The position numbers were made by a program, and so were the translations under genes. Of a stretch of 64,000 nucleotides of DNA, positions 17,817-27,370 are shown in pieces. The stretch's first letter is position 1, and every line of letters starts with the position of its first letter. The notes under the pieces were generated by a model that ran no database searches, had not been told where the DNA came from, and saw only the letters and a list, made by a program, of their open reading frames with translations. The stretch lies in the NCBI RefSeq assembly GCF_022549215.1, contig NZ_JAKZFC010000001.1, positions 434,001 to 498,000 on the forward strand. Reading direction: 5' to 3'. The stretch comes from Solibacillus palustris (GTDB taxonomy: Bacteria > Bacillota > Bacilli > Bacillales_A > Planococcaceae).

Positions 17817-18170
17817 ATGGAACAACAACTTTTACAAGTATCAGCGAAGCTCTATCAGCATTTGACAAATCTACCGACAGATGAGCAGAGAGATGAATAC
17901 ATTGAGAAAATTCACCAAATGTTGGATGAACGCGGTATAATGATCGAGAAAATGCAAAATGCAGGATTTCATGTTGATTTAGAAAATAAATCCCATGCAA
18001 TGTTAGCACAACTCGACAAAGGGATTCGTGAGCGTCTTGACAAAGTGATGAAGACCATTCAGAATGATTTAAAAGACCTACAAAATGCAAAAAAAAATGA
18101 AAAGCAGTATATGAATCCATATGCGAATGTTCAAGTGATGGATGGTCGTTATTACGACAAAAAGAACTAA
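17817..18170 (+). CDS. fliT: FliT-like flagellar chaperone
   Basis: The 117-residue helical protein has the size, position and charge pattern of Bacillus FliT, the export chaperone of FliD. It starts 18 nt after fliD with RBS AGTAGGTGG. In B. subtilis the order is fliD-fliS-fliT; here fliT comes before fliS. Sequence conservation of FliT is low, so the call rests largely on context. Confidence 0.7.
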   Translation: MEQQLLQVSAKLYQHLTNLPTDEQRDEYIEKIHQMLDERGIMIEKMQNAGFHVDLENKSHAMLAQLDKGIRERLDKVMKTIQNDLKDLQNAKKNEKQYMNPYANVQVMDGRYYDKKN

Positions 18171-18197
18171 TAAATAGCTTCAGAGGGAGTGTAATTT

Positions 18198-18602
18198 GTG
18201 TCTGCACAAACCAATGCTTATAACGCATACAAACAAAACAGCGTTACAACAGCCTCACCAGGTGAGTTAACATTAATGTTGTATAATGGATGCCTTAAGT
18301 TTTTAACGATGGCGAAAAGAGCAATTGAAGTGAAAGATGTACAAGCTAAAAACCTTAATCTTCAAAAGTCACAAGCCATTATTGCAGAATTAATGTCAAC
18401 GCTTAATATGGATATCGAAATTTCAAAACAAATGCTACCATTATACGAATATATGAATCGTCGCCTTGTTGAAGCAAATATCCAAAATGACACTTCTATT
18501 ATTGAAGAAGTCGAAGGGCTAGTAACTGAATTCCGCGATACTTGGAAGGAAGTTATCAAAATCACGCGTCAACAGCAATATGCTAATGTAGAGCAAGTAT
18601 AA
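18198..18602 (+). CDS. fliS: FliS, flagellin export chaperone
   Basis: FliS binds the C-terminus of flagellin in the cytoplasm and prevents early polymerisation. The 134-residue protein has the family markers YKQNSVTTASPGELTLMLY at residues 10-28 and NGCLKFL next. The start is GTG at 18198 behind AGAGGGAGTG. A terminator closes the operon. Confidence 0.95.
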   Translation: MSAQTNAYNAYKQNSVTTASPGELTLMLYNGCLKFLTMAKRAIEVKDVQAKNLNLQKSQAIIAELMSTLNMDIEISKQMLPLYEYMNRRLVEANIQNDTSIIEEVEGLVTEFRDTWKEVIKITRQQQYANVEQV

Positions 18603-18649
18603 AATTTAAAAAATGCAGAAATGTAATGATTTTTGCGGATTAAATAAAA

Positions 18650-18706
18650 CCGAACTATTCTTTGAAGTTCTCTTAATGAGATTCAAGATAGTTCGGATTT
18701 TTTATT
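18650..18706 (+). terminator. Terminator after fliS
   Basis: CCGAACTATTCTTTGAA pairs with TTCAAGATAGTTCGG with one bulged base, followed by ATTTTTTATTTT. It ends the flagellar block. Confidence 0.88.
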
Positions 18707-18824
18707 TTACTTGAATATAGATTTTCTTGTGCTAGTTTGATTTCATGTTTTTTGGTATTTGTCAATAGCGTAGAAAAAAGTGTAATTTACGCAATAATTT
18801 TCTGAATAATCTGTAAAATAAATG

Positions 18825-18853
18825 TAGACGAATACAATGAGAACTAATATAAT
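18825..18853 (+). promoter_or_regulatory. SigA-type promoter of the DGQHR gene pair
   Basis: TAGACG at 18825-18830, a 17-nt spacer and a perfect TATAAT at 18848-18853 precede the first DGQHR gene by 25 nt. This suggests housekeeping rather than SigD expression. Confidence 0.65.
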
Positions 18854-18878
18854 GTAAGATATTAGGAGGTATTGCAGG

Positions 18879-19976
18879 ATGAATGTAACAGATATGCAAA
18901 CGACTATTCGGGGAGTTGTATTTAACCAGTTTGGCCATTCTGTCGCAGCTGTTCAAATGCCACTTTCCATGTTGCAGTCCTTATTCAAAATTGATCCAGA
19001 AGTCCAGCGTGTGATTGATCCAAAAAGGCGAGCGGAAATTCGTGATTTTATCATTCTTAGTTTGGAAAAAAATGTCCCTTTTTATTTCTCGCCGCTAATC
19101 TTCTCGGGACGTGGAAAATTGCGGGCTGAGGGCGATATATTACACATTGAACCTGGAAATTATTTGTATATTCTGGACGGGATGCACAGAATAACCTCAA
19201 TGCTTTCAGCGATTAGTCAGCTACAATCGGAGGCAGATATCGCAGAAGAGATTAATAAGCAAAATGACGCACAAAAGCTTCGTGAATTTGTAGAGGTGCT
19301 TTTAAATTATCCGGTTGCGATGCATGTGTTTTTAGACTTAACAATCGAACAGGAAAAATTGGCCTTTACGGATATTAATAACGAACGTAAGGAAATTCAA
19401 AGCGATCAGCTTATGCAATATGATCAGCGTGATGAGTATAGCCGATTGACAACGCGTGTTGCCAACAAGCTACAACAACATATGGTGATTGAAATGGCCT
19501 CTACGCGATTAACTGAAAATACGCACGCAGTGACCAATTTAACGATTATGAAACGTTGCTTTATTGCCCTTTTTGAAGGGATTATTACGCAGAAAAATGG
19601 ACAGCCCTATTACCGGAATTGCAATCCAAAAGATGTACCTAAGATTGCTGAAAGCTTTTTTGCAGAGCTTTTCAAAGCATTTCCTAAAGAGATGTATGAC
19701 CGCAAAAAATATGTAATTGGATTATCAGGAATTCAAATTACGCTTGCCTATTTAACCTTTTATTTAGTACGTGAATTGCGTATTACACATCTAGAAGCCA
19801 TTCAACATATTCATCATTTAAAAAAACATTGTACGTTTCAACATGATGATCCACTCTTTCGATTTTTATATGATTCATCAAAAAAGCAGCTAAAAAATCA
19901 TTCCACAACAACAGCAATTAAGCGCTTAATGCTTACCTTTCTCGAAATATTACATAAGGAGAGGGGGGAATCTTAA
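18879..19976 (+). CDS. DndB/DGQHR-family protein A
   Basis: The 365-residue protein resembles the DGQHR superfamily, whose best-known member is DndB, a regulator in DNA phosphorothioate modification. It has the core motif as DGMHR at 100-104 after a strand (YLYILDG), and a second conserved block FTDINNERKEI at 163-173 followed by a D-Q-R-D element near 182. No dndA, C, D or E homologue is in the window. RBS AGGAGGT, 8-nt spacing. It overlaps protein B by one base, so the two probably work together. Function here is unknown; DNA binding is an inference. Confidence 0.72.
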   Translation: MNVTDMQTTIRGVVFNQFGHSVAAVQMPLSMLQSLFKIDPEVQRVIDPKRRAEIRDFIILSLEKNVPFYFSPLIFSGRGKLRAEGDILHIEPGNYLYILDGMHRITSMLSAISQLQSEADIAEEINKQNDAQKLREFVEVLLNYPVAMHVFLDLTIEQEKLAFTDINNERKEIQSDQLMQYDQRDEYSRLTTRVANKLQQHMVIEMASTRLTENTHAVTNLTIMKRCFIALFEGIITQKNGQPYYRNCNPKDVPKIAESFFAELFKAFPKEMYDRKKYVIGLSGIQITLAYLTFYLVRELRITHLEAIQHIHHLKKHCTFQHDDPLFRFLYDSSKKQLKNHSTTTAIKRLMLTFLEILHKERGES

Positions 19977-21022
19977 TGTTTATTCATTCCGTTTTCAATA
20001 AAAAACAAACGTTTCTATTCTATTCAATTGAAGAATTTTTACATATGGCTCAGCTGAATAATTTGAAATTACGTAATACAAATCCAACTCATGTTAATAA
20101 AATTCGCAAGTATGTCGTGGATAATTTTATGAAGGAATCTATTTATTTTCCTCCGATTGTTGCTTGTCTGGAGGCAGGGGAAACGATTCAGACAGAAAAA
20201 CCAATGCAATTAACAGTCATTGATGGCTCTAGTCGAATTAAGGCACTGACTGATTTTGATCATATGATTTTAAAATTAATTTCAGATGATGATGAGAAAA
20301 ATCAGCGAAAAGGTTTCTTTCTTAAATATCGTTTGAAGGAAATGAAAATTGCTGTACAAATATTTGAGGGTTTATCTGAAGAGGAAATCAATCAATTATA
20401 TATTGATATGAATTCAAAGGGGAAAAAGGTGGCATTATCCAAACGAATTTCTCATGATTCCCGTGATGCGATAAATGTAGCAACGAATAAATTAATGGCA
20501 TCGCATAAAGGGCTGAATCTTGCAGGGATTGAAGTGGAGCGGGCGTCTGTTATTCGACCAAATAATCAAAAGTTTTTATCGCTTGCGCAATTACGAACCA
20601 TCGTTATTTTGTTTATAACGGGGACGACATCTATTCGAAATGTGAATTTAGATAACTACGGGCAGCGTGAGTTTGATGAGGTTTTTGACTTGCTTTGTAT
20701 TTGGTTTGATGAGCTATTTGCTCTCCATCCAGCTGAAACGGTTGGCGATTATCATCAAACCATGCTCGCAAGCTTTTCGATGATTTATGCTATTGTGCAC
20801 TATGTAAATTTCGAATTAAATGATGTGCCGATTAAAAAACGAGAATTGATTCTTCGAAAACGAATGAAAGCGCTGCATTCAATTGATTGGCGCAGGGATC
20901 AAGATCTGTGGCTACAATTTGAAGGCAATTTTAAAGGAAAAGACCAATATTATTATATAAACCAAAATAAACGGACTACTTCGGCCATTGTTAAATGGTT
21001 GTTCAGTAAGGGAGGTGAGTAG
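19976..21022 (+). CDS. DndB/DGQHR-family protein B
   Basis: This 348-residue protein is a diverged relative of protein A. It has DGSSR at 83-87 in place of DGQHR, then YIDMNSKGKKV at 142-152 and a matching S-R-D element near 162. The loss of Q and H suggests it may lack the activity of a canonical DGQHR protein and could be a partner subunit. The ATG at 19976 shares its A with the stop TAA of protein A, which gives tight coupling. Two hairpins follow before the ComK-family gene. Confidence 0.65.
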   Translation: MFIHSVFNKKQTFLFYSIEEFLHMAQLNNLKLRNTNPTHVNKIRKYVVDNFMKESIYFPPIVACLEAGETIQTEKPMQLTVIDGSSRIKALTDFDHMILKLISDDDEKNQRKGFFLKYRLKEMKIAVQIFEGLSEEEINQLYIDMNSKGKKVALSKRISHDSRDAINVATNKLMASHKGLNLAGIEVERASVIRPNNQKFLSLAQLRTIVILFITGTTSIRNVNLDNYGQREFDEVFDLLCIWFDELFALHPAETVGDYHQTMLASFSMIYAIVHYVNFELNDVPIKKRELILRKRMKALHSIDWRRDQDLWLQFEGNFKGKDQYYYINQNKRTTSAIVKWLFSKGGE

Positions 21023-21043
21023 TATGTGAAAGAACCAAAATAA

Positions 21044-21088
21044 AAAACCTTAAGTGAGCATCCGGCAAAGAATTTCACTTAAGGTTTT
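21044..21088 (+). terminator. 14-bp hairpin after the DGQHR pair
   Basis: AAAACCTTAAGTGA and TCACTTAAGGTTTT form a perfect stem around a 17-nt loop. It lacks a long T-run and lies just before a second hairpin, so the two could act as a tandem terminator or an attenuator for the next gene. Confidence 0.65.
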
Positions 21089-21095
21089 GGACGTC

Positions 21096-21130
21096 GGAGT
21101 ATACCGACTAGTTTTAGTATACTCCTTTTT
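21096..21130 (+). terminator. Terminator hairpin 32 nt before the ComK-family gene
   Basis: GGAGTATAC and GTATACTCC form a perfect 9-bp stem around a 12-nt loop, followed by TTTTT. Its distance to the next ATG leaves no room for a full promoter between them. Confidence 0.8.
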
Positions 21131-21161
21131 ATTGTAAATTTCTAGAAGGGGGCTAAAATTT

Positions 21162-21701
21162 ATGTTTAAAGATGAAAATATTGAAGGAGCTATTGCATTA
21201 ATTCCGCGATATGACGACTTCGGAAGTATTTACACATTAATTGTAAAACGTACGGGCATTGTAAAATCTAAATTAACGCCAAAGCAATTACTCGATAAGC
21301 AATTACGTAAAATCGGATCAAGCTTAAGAGGGGCAAAGGATGCTGCATATTATTTGATTGGTTCAACATCGATGCATCCAATTTTATTGCAACTATATCC
21401 AACAATCCATGTGTGGTTGCCAACTGAATCGATGCGCAATGATACATGTGCTTATTTATTATTACATCATATTATTAACTATGCTGCAGATTCGGCAAAG
21501 GATACGATTGTGTATGGGATTGAAGGTTTTGAATTTATAGTTCCTACTACATGTTCAAAATTTGCTAATCGTTTTCAGGAAGCGCAGAGTATGCAAAGTA
21601 AAGTTTATTGCCAGCAACATTTTTCTTATGAAGCTCTTGTACAAAAAGAGAGAACTACAATACACTGCGCCGAGATGCATGAAACTTATTTAGAGAAATA
21701 A
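21162..21701 (+). CDS. comK: ComK-family competence transcription factor, paralogue 1
   Basis: ComK is the master activator of competence genes and binds AAAA-N5-TTTT boxes. This 179-residue protein aligns with ComK over most of its length: QLRKIGSSLRGAKDAAYYL (47-65) matches the CRFFGSSYAGRKAG region, HPILLQLYPTIHVWLPTES the PIMVDPSNQIFLFPTLSS region, and FEFIVPTTCSKFANRFQEA the C-terminal F-E-N-Q region. RBS AGAAGGGGG. Two hairpins lie immediately upstream. A second ComK-like gene is at 29236-29727. Which one drives competence cannot be told from sequence. Confidence 0.8.
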   Translation: MFKDENIEGAIALIPRYDDFGSIYTLIVKRTGIVKSKLTPKQLLDKQLRKIGSSLRGAKDAAYYLIGSTSMHPILLQLYPTIHVWLPTESMRNDTCAYLLLHHIINYAADSAKDTIVYGIEGFEFIVPTTCSKFANRFQEAQSMQSKVYCQQHFSYEALVQKERTTIHCAEMHETYLEK

Positions 21702-21708
21702 AGACATT

Positions 21709-21748
21709 GCCTTTAGCAAAAGATGTTATTCTTTTACTAAGGGCTTTT
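21709..21748 (+). terminator. Terminator after ComK paralogue 1
   Basis: GCCTTTAG and CTAAGGGC (with a G-U pair), extended by AAAAGA and TCTTTT, form a stem followed by TTTT. Confidence 0.7.
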
Positions 21749-21785
21749 GCATATATATGAACAATTCAATTTGAGGAGCATATAG

Positions 21786-23441
21786 ATGAACGAACAATTA
21801 CTTTACGAACAATGGGTAAAACAATCCCTTTATACAGAAGATTTAGAAGCAATCTCTACTAACGTTCAAGAAATCCAAGACAGCTTCCACCAACAGCTAC
21901 AATTCGGCACGGGCGGTCTACGTGGCAAACTAGGCCCAGGCACAAATCGTATGAACACACATACAATTCGTCTTGTGGCAGAAGGATTGGCTCGCCAAAT
22001 TGAACAACAGGGTGAAGTAGCGAAAATGCGCGGAGTGGTCATTGCTTACGATACACGCCATTTTTCACAAGACTTTGGATACGAAACAGCTGGCGTTTTG
22101 GCCGCGCATGGTATTCAAAGCTATGTATTCAAAGAAAGTAGGCCGACTCCGGAATTAAGCTTTGCCGTACGATACTTGGCTGCTTATGCAGGTGTTGTTA
22201 TTACAGCCAGTCATAATCCGAAACAATATAACGGTTTTAAAGTGTATGGCGAGGACGGCGCACAGCTTACACCACAATTTGCAAATGACATTGTCGCGCA
22301 TATGCAAGCGGTAGATTCGATTTTTGATATTCCGAATTTGTCAAGGTCTCAACTACAAAGCTCAGATTTGTGTGTAGAAATACTAGAAAAATTGGATGAT
22401 GCGTATTTACAGGCGCTTTCAAAGATTCAACTTAACAAAAATGGTAAAAAAGATATGGGAATTGTCTATACACCTATACATGGGGCAGGGCTTGAGCCGA
22501 CGATTCGAGGATTACAAAATTTTGGTTTTACGAATGTGCATCTGTTACAACAACAGGCAGTTCAAGATGGGGATTTTCCAACCGTTATTTATCCAAATCC
22601 AGAGGAAGCCGAGGCGTTTAAACTAGCAATGAAGCTTGGTAAGGAAGTAAGCGCACAATTATTGCTAGCAACAGATCCTGATGCCGATCGTCTAGGTGTG
22701 GCAGTGCTCGTTGACGGTGCTTATAAGCTATTAACGGGTAATCAATTAGGCGCGCTACTTCTCGATTATATTTTGTCAGCTCAGCCAGCTGAGCCAAATG
22801 CGGCGATGATTAAAACAATCGTGACTTCGGAACTTGGTGCGGCTGTGGCACAGAAATACGGTGTGGCAACTGTGAACACGTTAACGGGTTTTAAATATAT
22901 CGCGGAAAAAATAGCAGAATGGGAGCTAACAAAAGAGCACAAATTTATTTTTGGCTACGAAGAAAGCTATGGCTATTTAGTGAGCGATGTTGTACGCGAT
23001 AAAGATGCAGTGCAAATTGCGTTACTAACTGCGGAAATGGCTGCGTATTATGCTGCAACTGGCAAAACACTAGTGGACGTGCTAACGGCGCTATATGAGG
23101 AGCACGGGTTTTATCAAGAAGCATTAATCTCACTGACATTTGAAGGAATGGAAGGACAGCAAAAAATTACTTCAATTATGGAGGCATTTCGTAAACAACC
23201 ACCAAAACGATTTGCGGATATAGCCGTTAGGAAAATGGAGGATTATTTAACGGAGTCGATTAACGGTCTACCTCAAGCCGATGTAATAAAATTTATATTA
23301 GAGGATGATTCGTGGATTTGCGTACGACCTTCAGGAACAGAGCCGAAGTGTAAATTTTATATTGGGGTGAAAACAGAGAGCTTGTTAGAAAGTGAACAAA
23401 AAATTGAACAATTAAAGTCTGCATTACAGCAGTGGGCTTAA
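21786..23441 (+). CDS. pgcA: Phosphoglucomutase/phosphomannomutase
   Basis: The enzyme interconverts glucose 6-phosphate and glucose 1-phosphate in the cytoplasm, feeding UDP-glucose, lipoteichoic acid anchor and exopolysaccharide synthesis. The 551-residue protein has the four standard elements: the phosphoserine loop TASHNPKQYNGFKVY, the metal loop DPDADRLG, the sugar loop FGYEESYGY and the phosphate-binding loop RPSGTEPKCKFYIG. Length is normal for PgcA. It stands alone between two terminators. Confidence 0.95.
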   Translation: MNEQLLYEQWVKQSLYTEDLEAISTNVQEIQDSFHQQLQFGTGGLRGKLGPGTNRMNTHTIRLVAEGLARQIEQQGEVAKMRGVVIAYDTRHFSQDFGYETAGVLAAHGIQSYVFKESRPTPELSFAVRYLAAYAGVVITASHNPKQYNGFKVYGEDGAQLTPQFANDIVAHMQAVDSIFDIPNLSRSQLQSSDLCVEILEKLDDAYLQALSKIQLNKNGKKDMGIVYTPIHGAGLEPTIRGLQNFGFTNVHLLQQQAVQDGDFPTVIYPNPEEAEAFKLAMKLGKEVSAQLLLATDPDADRLGVAVLVDGAYKLLTGNQLGALLLDYILSAQPAEPNAAMIKTIVTSELGAAVAQKYGVATVNTLTGFKYIAEKIAEWELTKEHKFIFGYEESYGYLVSDVVRDKDAVQIALLTAEMAAYYAATGKTLVDVLTALYEEHGFYQEALISLTFEGMEGQQKITSIMEAFRKQPPKRFADIAVRKMEDYLTESINGLPQADVIKFILEDDSWICVRPSGTEPKCKFYIGVKTESLLESEQKIEQLKSALQQWA

Positions 23442-23442
23442 T

Positions 23443-23484
23443 AAAATGAGTATCTCGCAAAATGAGATACTCATTTTATTTTCA
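23443..23484 (+). terminator. Terminator after pgcA
   Basis: AAAATGAGTATCTC and GAGATACTCATTTT form a perfect 14-bp stem with a 7-nt loop, followed by ATTTTC. It begins two bases after the stop codon. Confidence 0.92.
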
Positions 23485-23609
23485 ACTTTTGAAACAGATT
23501 TCTGAGGAATGCTACTTAAATTAAAAAGGTGAATATTATACAATTTATGTAATGTTAAAGGTATAATGTGGGTATGTAAAGAATTAATGTAATCGCTAGG
23601 AGGATTAAA

Positions 23610-23987
23610 ATGACTTTTAAACGGACAGAGGGATTTCGTTTTAGTTTTGGAGAGCCAATTCCAGCAAAATATATCATCTTAGTTGACGGTAAACCAGAAG
23701 ACCAAAAATTGACAAAATATAGCTGTGAAATATTAGATATTAGCCCACATGGAATGAAAATGTTTTCTTTTCATGATATTGGTGAAAATAGTAGTGAGCT
23801 GTTGCAGCTTGAAGTTCAATTTATTTTAGACGAAATTTTAATTAAAGCCATTGGAGAAATCGTATGGAAAAAAGATTTCGGTAGCAAAATTCAATATGGG
23901 TTAATTTTTGTAGGACAACCCCAAGTTGAAGAATTAATAATAAGCGAATTAAAACTTCGCCGTAAAAAAGAAGTAGGTCATCGGTAA
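23610..23987 (+). CDS. PilZ-domain protein, probable c-di-GMP receptor
   Basis: The 125-residue single-domain protein has the PilZ pattern: an arginine-rich N-terminal stretch (KRTEGFRFSF) and the D-x-S-x-x-G motif as DISPHGMKMF at about 48-57. The following strands end in GSKIQYGLIFVG. The first arginine motif is not the exact RxxxR form, so c-di-GMP binding needs proof. No partner domain is present. RBS AGGAGG; a TATAAT lies about 50 nt upstream. Location near motility genes is suggestive only. Confidence 0.8.
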   Translation: MTFKRTEGFRFSFGEPIPAKYIILVDGKPEDQKLTKYSCEILDISPHGMKMFSFHDIGENSSELLQLEVQFILDEILIKAIGEIVWKKDFGSKIQYGLIFVGQPQVEELIISELKLRRKKEVGHR

Positions 23988-24051
23988 AGATTAAACCTTC
24001 CATCAAGATGTAACGAAATGTCGAAATTTGAAAAACATTTTTAAAATCTAG

Positions 24052-24079
24052 AAGGGATTTTACCAACTGTGTAGAATTA
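24052..24079 (+). promoter_or_regulatory. Possible SigH-type promoter of hpf
   Basis: AAGGGATTT at 24052-24060 and GTAGAATTA at 24071-24079 resemble the SigH -35 and -10 (RNAGGAWWW and RNNGAATWW) with a short 10-nt spacer. The B. subtilis orthologue yvyD is known to use SigH and SigB. The short spacer lowers my confidence. Confidence 0.35.
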
Positions 24080-24111
24080 GTAATTATAGCCGTAATGAAG
24101 GAGGAGTTCAC

Positions 24112-24666
24112 ATGCTAAACTTTAACATTCGTGGTGAGAACATTGAGGTAACTCCAGCGATTCGCGATTATGTTGAATCAAAAATTGAAAAGGTAGAACG
24201 TTATTTTAATGACGACCTAAACGCGAACGCTAATGTTAATTTAAAGGTGTACAACGACAAACAAACTAAGGTAGAAGTAACAATTCCGATGAAGAATTTA
24301 ACGCTTCGTGCTGAGGAACGTCACAATGACATGTATGCAGCAGTTGACTTAATCGTTGATAAATTAGAGCGCCAAATTCGTAAACATAAAACAAAAGTAA
24401 ATCGCAAATTCCGTGATCGTGAAGGCGCTGGGCTATATTTTGCAGCGGTAACGCAAGCAGGAGCAACAACAGAGTCGTCTGAAGAAGAGTACACAATTGT
24501 TCGTACAAAACAATTCGACTTAAAGCCAATGGATCAAGAAGAAGCAATTTTACAAATGAACATGCTAGGTCACGACTTCTACATCTACACAGACGCAGAG
24601 TCAGACGGCACAAGCATCGTTTACAAACGAAAAGACGGCAAATACGGCTTAATTGAAACAAACTAA
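24112..24666 (+). CDS. hpf: Long-form ribosome hibernation promoting factor
   Basis: HPF dimerises 70S ribosomes to 100S particles in stationary phase. The 184-residue protein has the N-terminal ribosome-binding domain (MLNFNIRGENIEVTPAIRD) and the C-terminal dimerisation domain (KQFDLKPMDQEEAILQMNM to the end), so it is the long form typical of Firmicutes. RBS GAAGGAGGAG. It is followed by its own terminator and then secA, the conserved order. Confidence 0.96.
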   Translation: MLNFNIRGENIEVTPAIRDYVESKIEKVERYFNDDLNANANVNLKVYNDKQTKVEVTIPMKNLTLRAEERHNDMYAAVDLIVDKLERQIRKHKTKVNRKFRDREGAGLYFAAVTQAGATTESSEEEYTIVRTKQFDLKPMDQEEAILQMNMLGHDFYIYTDAESDGTSIVYKRKDGKYGLIETN

Positions 24667-24672
24667 CATTCC

Positions 24673-24706
24673 AAACGAACTGCCTGTAATGGGGAGTTCG
24701 TTTTTT
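24673..24706 (+). terminator. Terminator after hpf
   Basis: AAACGAACT pairs with AGTTCGTTT around a 13-nt loop and merges with a T-run. Confidence 0.88.
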
Positions 24707-24775
24707 AAATGGTGACTGTCGCTATTCTTTTTACACAGAATGAACATCCTAACTATACAGAGATATGGTGCTGAT

Positions 24776-24805
24776 TTGCGCCTTACCTATAACTAATGGT
24801 AAAAT
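24776..24805 (+). promoter_or_regulatory. Probable secA promoter
   Basis: TTGCGC at 24776-24781, an 18-nt spacer and TAAAAT at 24800-24805 with TGG just before. It lies 38 nt before the chosen secA start and inside the upstream extension of its reading frame, which supports the downstream start. Confidence 0.55.
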
Positions 24806-24842
24806 GCAGTTTGAGACTATTTATTGGGAAGTGACCAATTCG

Positions 24843-27353
24843 ATGGCAAATTTATTAAATAAATTATTTGATTTCAATAAAAAAGAAGTAAAGCGTTTAG
24901 AAAAGACGGCAGATAAGGTGGAGGCATTAGCAGGACAGTTTGAAAGCCTATCTGACGAAGCATTAAAAGCAAAAACAGAAGAATATAAAAGTCGTTTCCA
25001 AAACGGTGAAACAGTAGAGCAATTATTACCAGAAACCTTCGCAACGATTCGTGAAGCATCTCGCCGTGTATTAGGGATGTTCCCATTCCGCGTACAAATT
25101 ATGGGTGCTGCAGCGTTAAACGAAGGTAACATCGCAGAGATGAAAACCGGTGAAGGTAAAACGTTAACAGCGACAATGTCTGTTTACTTAAACGCCATTA
25201 CTGGGAAGGGTGTACATGTTGTAACAGTCAACGAATATTTAGCAAGCCGTGACGCGCGTGAAATGGGTGAGCTGTATGAATGGTTAGGCTTAACAGTCGG
25301 CTTAAACTTAAACAGCTTATCAAAAGAAGAAAAACGAGAAGCCTATGCTGCGGATATTACGTATTCAACGAATAACGAGCTAGGGTTCGACTATTTACGT
25401 GACAACATGGTGCTATATAAAGAAGACCGTGTACAACGTAAATTACACTATGCGGTAATCGATGAGGTAGACTCGATTTTAATCGACGAAGCACGTACAC
25501 CGTTAATTATTTCTGGACAAGCTGGTAAAACAGCACAGCTTTATGTACAATCAAATGCCTTTGTGCGTATGCTAAAGCAAGATGAAGACTACAACTACGA
25601 GGAATCGACAAAAGGTGTAACGTTAACAGAAGCAGGTATCGAAAAAGCCGAGCGTTCGTTTGGTATTGATAACTTATTCGATTTAGCACATGTTCGTTTA
25701 AACCATGCGATTAACCAAAGCTTAAAAGCACATGCATCAATGCATTTAGATGTTGATTATGTTGTGCAGGACGGCGAAATCGTTATCGTTGACGGCTTCA
25801 CAGGTCGCTTAATGAAAGGGCGTCGTTATTCAGACGGCTTACACCAAGCAATTGAAGCGAAAGAAAGCTTAGATATTCAAAACGAGTCAATGACAATGGC
25901 AACCGTTACATTCCAAAACTACTTCCGTATGTACGAAAAACTGTCTGGTATGACAGGTACAGCGAAAACAGAAGAAGAGGAATTCCGTAATATTTACAAT
26001 ATGCAAGTTGTCGCAATTCCAACGAACAAGCCTATCGCGCGTGATGACCGTGCGGATTTAATTTATGCAACAATGGATGGTAAATTCAGAGCAGTTGCTG
26101 AAGACATTGCTGAGCGTCACCGAGCTGGCCAACCAGTTTTAGTTGGTACTGTTGCGATTGAAACGTCTGAGATTATTTCAAAATACTTAACGAAATTTAA
26201 AATTCCACATAACGTATTAAACGCGAAAAACCACGAAAAAGAAGCGGAAATTATTTTAAACGCGGGTCAAAAAGGTGCGGTAACAATCGCAACTAACATG
26301 GCCGGTCGTGGTACGGATATTAAACCGGGTGAAGGCGTACTTGAAGTTGGTGGTTTAGCAGTAATTGGTACAGAGCGTCACGAGTCACGTCGTATCGATA
26401 ATCAGCTACGCGGTCGTTCTGGTCGTCAAGGGAACCCAGGGGTAACGCAATTCTATCTTTCTTTAGAAGATGAATTGATGCGTCGTTTCGGTTCGGACAA
26501 AATGAAATCAATGATGACACGACTTGGTATGGATGATTCTCAACCAATTCAATCAGGCATGGTTTCAAAGGCGGTAGAATCTGCGCAAAAACGTGTAGAA
26601 GGTAATAACTTTGATGCGCGTAAACGATTATTACAATATGATGATGTATTACGTCAGCAACGTGAAGTAATCTACAAAGAGCGTGAAGATGTACTGGATT
26701 CTGAAAATATGCGTGAGTTAGTAGAGTCGATGATTGCACAAGCCATTGAAAATGCAGTAGCTGTTCATACGCAAGGTGAAAAGGATACTTGGACACTTGA
26801 TGCACTAGAAGATTACATCGCAGCCAACCTTTTAGATGAAGGCGATCTGACAAAAGCAGATTTAGAAACAAAATCACCTGAAGAGATGATGGCGTTTATT
26901 TCTGAAAAAGTAACAGCGCGCTACAATGAAAAAGAAGAAGCAATGACAGCTGAGCGTATGCGTGAGTTCGAAAAAGTTATTTTACTTCGTTCAATTGATA
27001 CGAAATGGATTGACCATATCGACGCGATGGATCAATTACGTCAAGGGATTCATCTGCGAGCATACGGTCAAAACGATCCTTTACGTGAATACCAACAAGA
27101 AGGCTTCGCAATGTTCGAGGATATGGTAGCAGCAGTGCGTGAAGACGTGGCGAAATATGCGTTAAAAGCAGAAATTCGTAGCAACTTACAACGTGAAGAG
27201 GTAGCAAAAGGTCAAGCAGTGAACCCAAAAGAAGAGGGTGCTGCAAAGCCAAAAAAATTACCAACACGTAAAGCCGAAAACATCGGACGCAACGACCCAT
27301 GCCCATGCGGTAGCGGCAAAAAATACAAATCATGCCACGGCGTAGGACAATAA
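24843..27353 (+). CDS. secA: SecA, preprotein translocase ATPase
   Basis: SecA drives protein export through SecYEG at the membrane. The 836-residue protein starts [18 protein letters not shown], has the first nucleotide-binding domain with [13 protein letters not shown], the preprotein cross-linking region, motifs [15 protein letters not shown] and [10 protein letters not shown], and a C-terminal SEC-C zinc site (C820, C822, C831, H832). The reading frame is open further upstream to 24765, but a likely promoter lies there and 24843 fits the family N-terminus, with GGAAGTGA upstream. prfB follows, as in other bacilli. Confidence 0.96.
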   Translation: MANLLNKLFDFNKKEVKRLEKTADKVEALAGQFESLSDEALKAKTEEYKSRFQNGETVEQLLPETFATIREASRRVLGMFPFRVQIMGAAALNEGNIAEMKTGEGKTLTATMSVYLNAITGKGVHVVTVNEYLASRDAREMGELYEWLGLTVGLNLNSLSKEEKREAYAADITYSTNNELGFDYLRDNMVLYKEDRVQRKLHYAVIDEVDSILIDEARTPLIISGQAGKTAQLYVQSNAFVRMLKQDEDYNYEESTKGVTLTEAGIEKAERSFGIDNLFDLAHVRLNHAINQSLKAHASMHLDVDYVVQDGEIVIVDGFTGRLMKGRRYSDGLHQAIEAKESLDIQNESMTMATVTFQNYFRMYEKLSGMTGTAKTEEEEFRNIYNMQVVAIPTNKPIARDDRADLIYATMDGKFRAVAEDIAERHRAGQPVLVGTVAIETSEIISKYLTKFKIPHNVLNAKNHEKEAEIILNAGQKGAVTIATNMAGRGTDIKPGEGVLEVGGLAVIGTERHESRRIDNQLRGRSGRQGNPGVTQFYLSLEDELMRRFGSDKMKSMMTRLGMDDSQPIQSGMVSKAVESAQKRVEGNNFDARKRLLQYDDVLRQQREVIYKEREDVLDSENMRELVESMIAQAIENAVAVHTQGEKDTWTLDALEDYIAANLLDEGDLTKADLETKSPEEMMAFISEKVTARYNEKEEAMTAERMREFEKVILLRSIDTKWIDHIDAMDQLRQGIHLRAYGQNDPLREYQQEGFAMFEDMVAAVREDVAKYALKAEIRSNLQREEVAKGQAVNPKEEGAAKPKKLPTRKAENIGRNDPCPCGSGKKYKSCHGVGQ

Positions 27354-27370
27354 AGTAAGTAAAGAAAACA

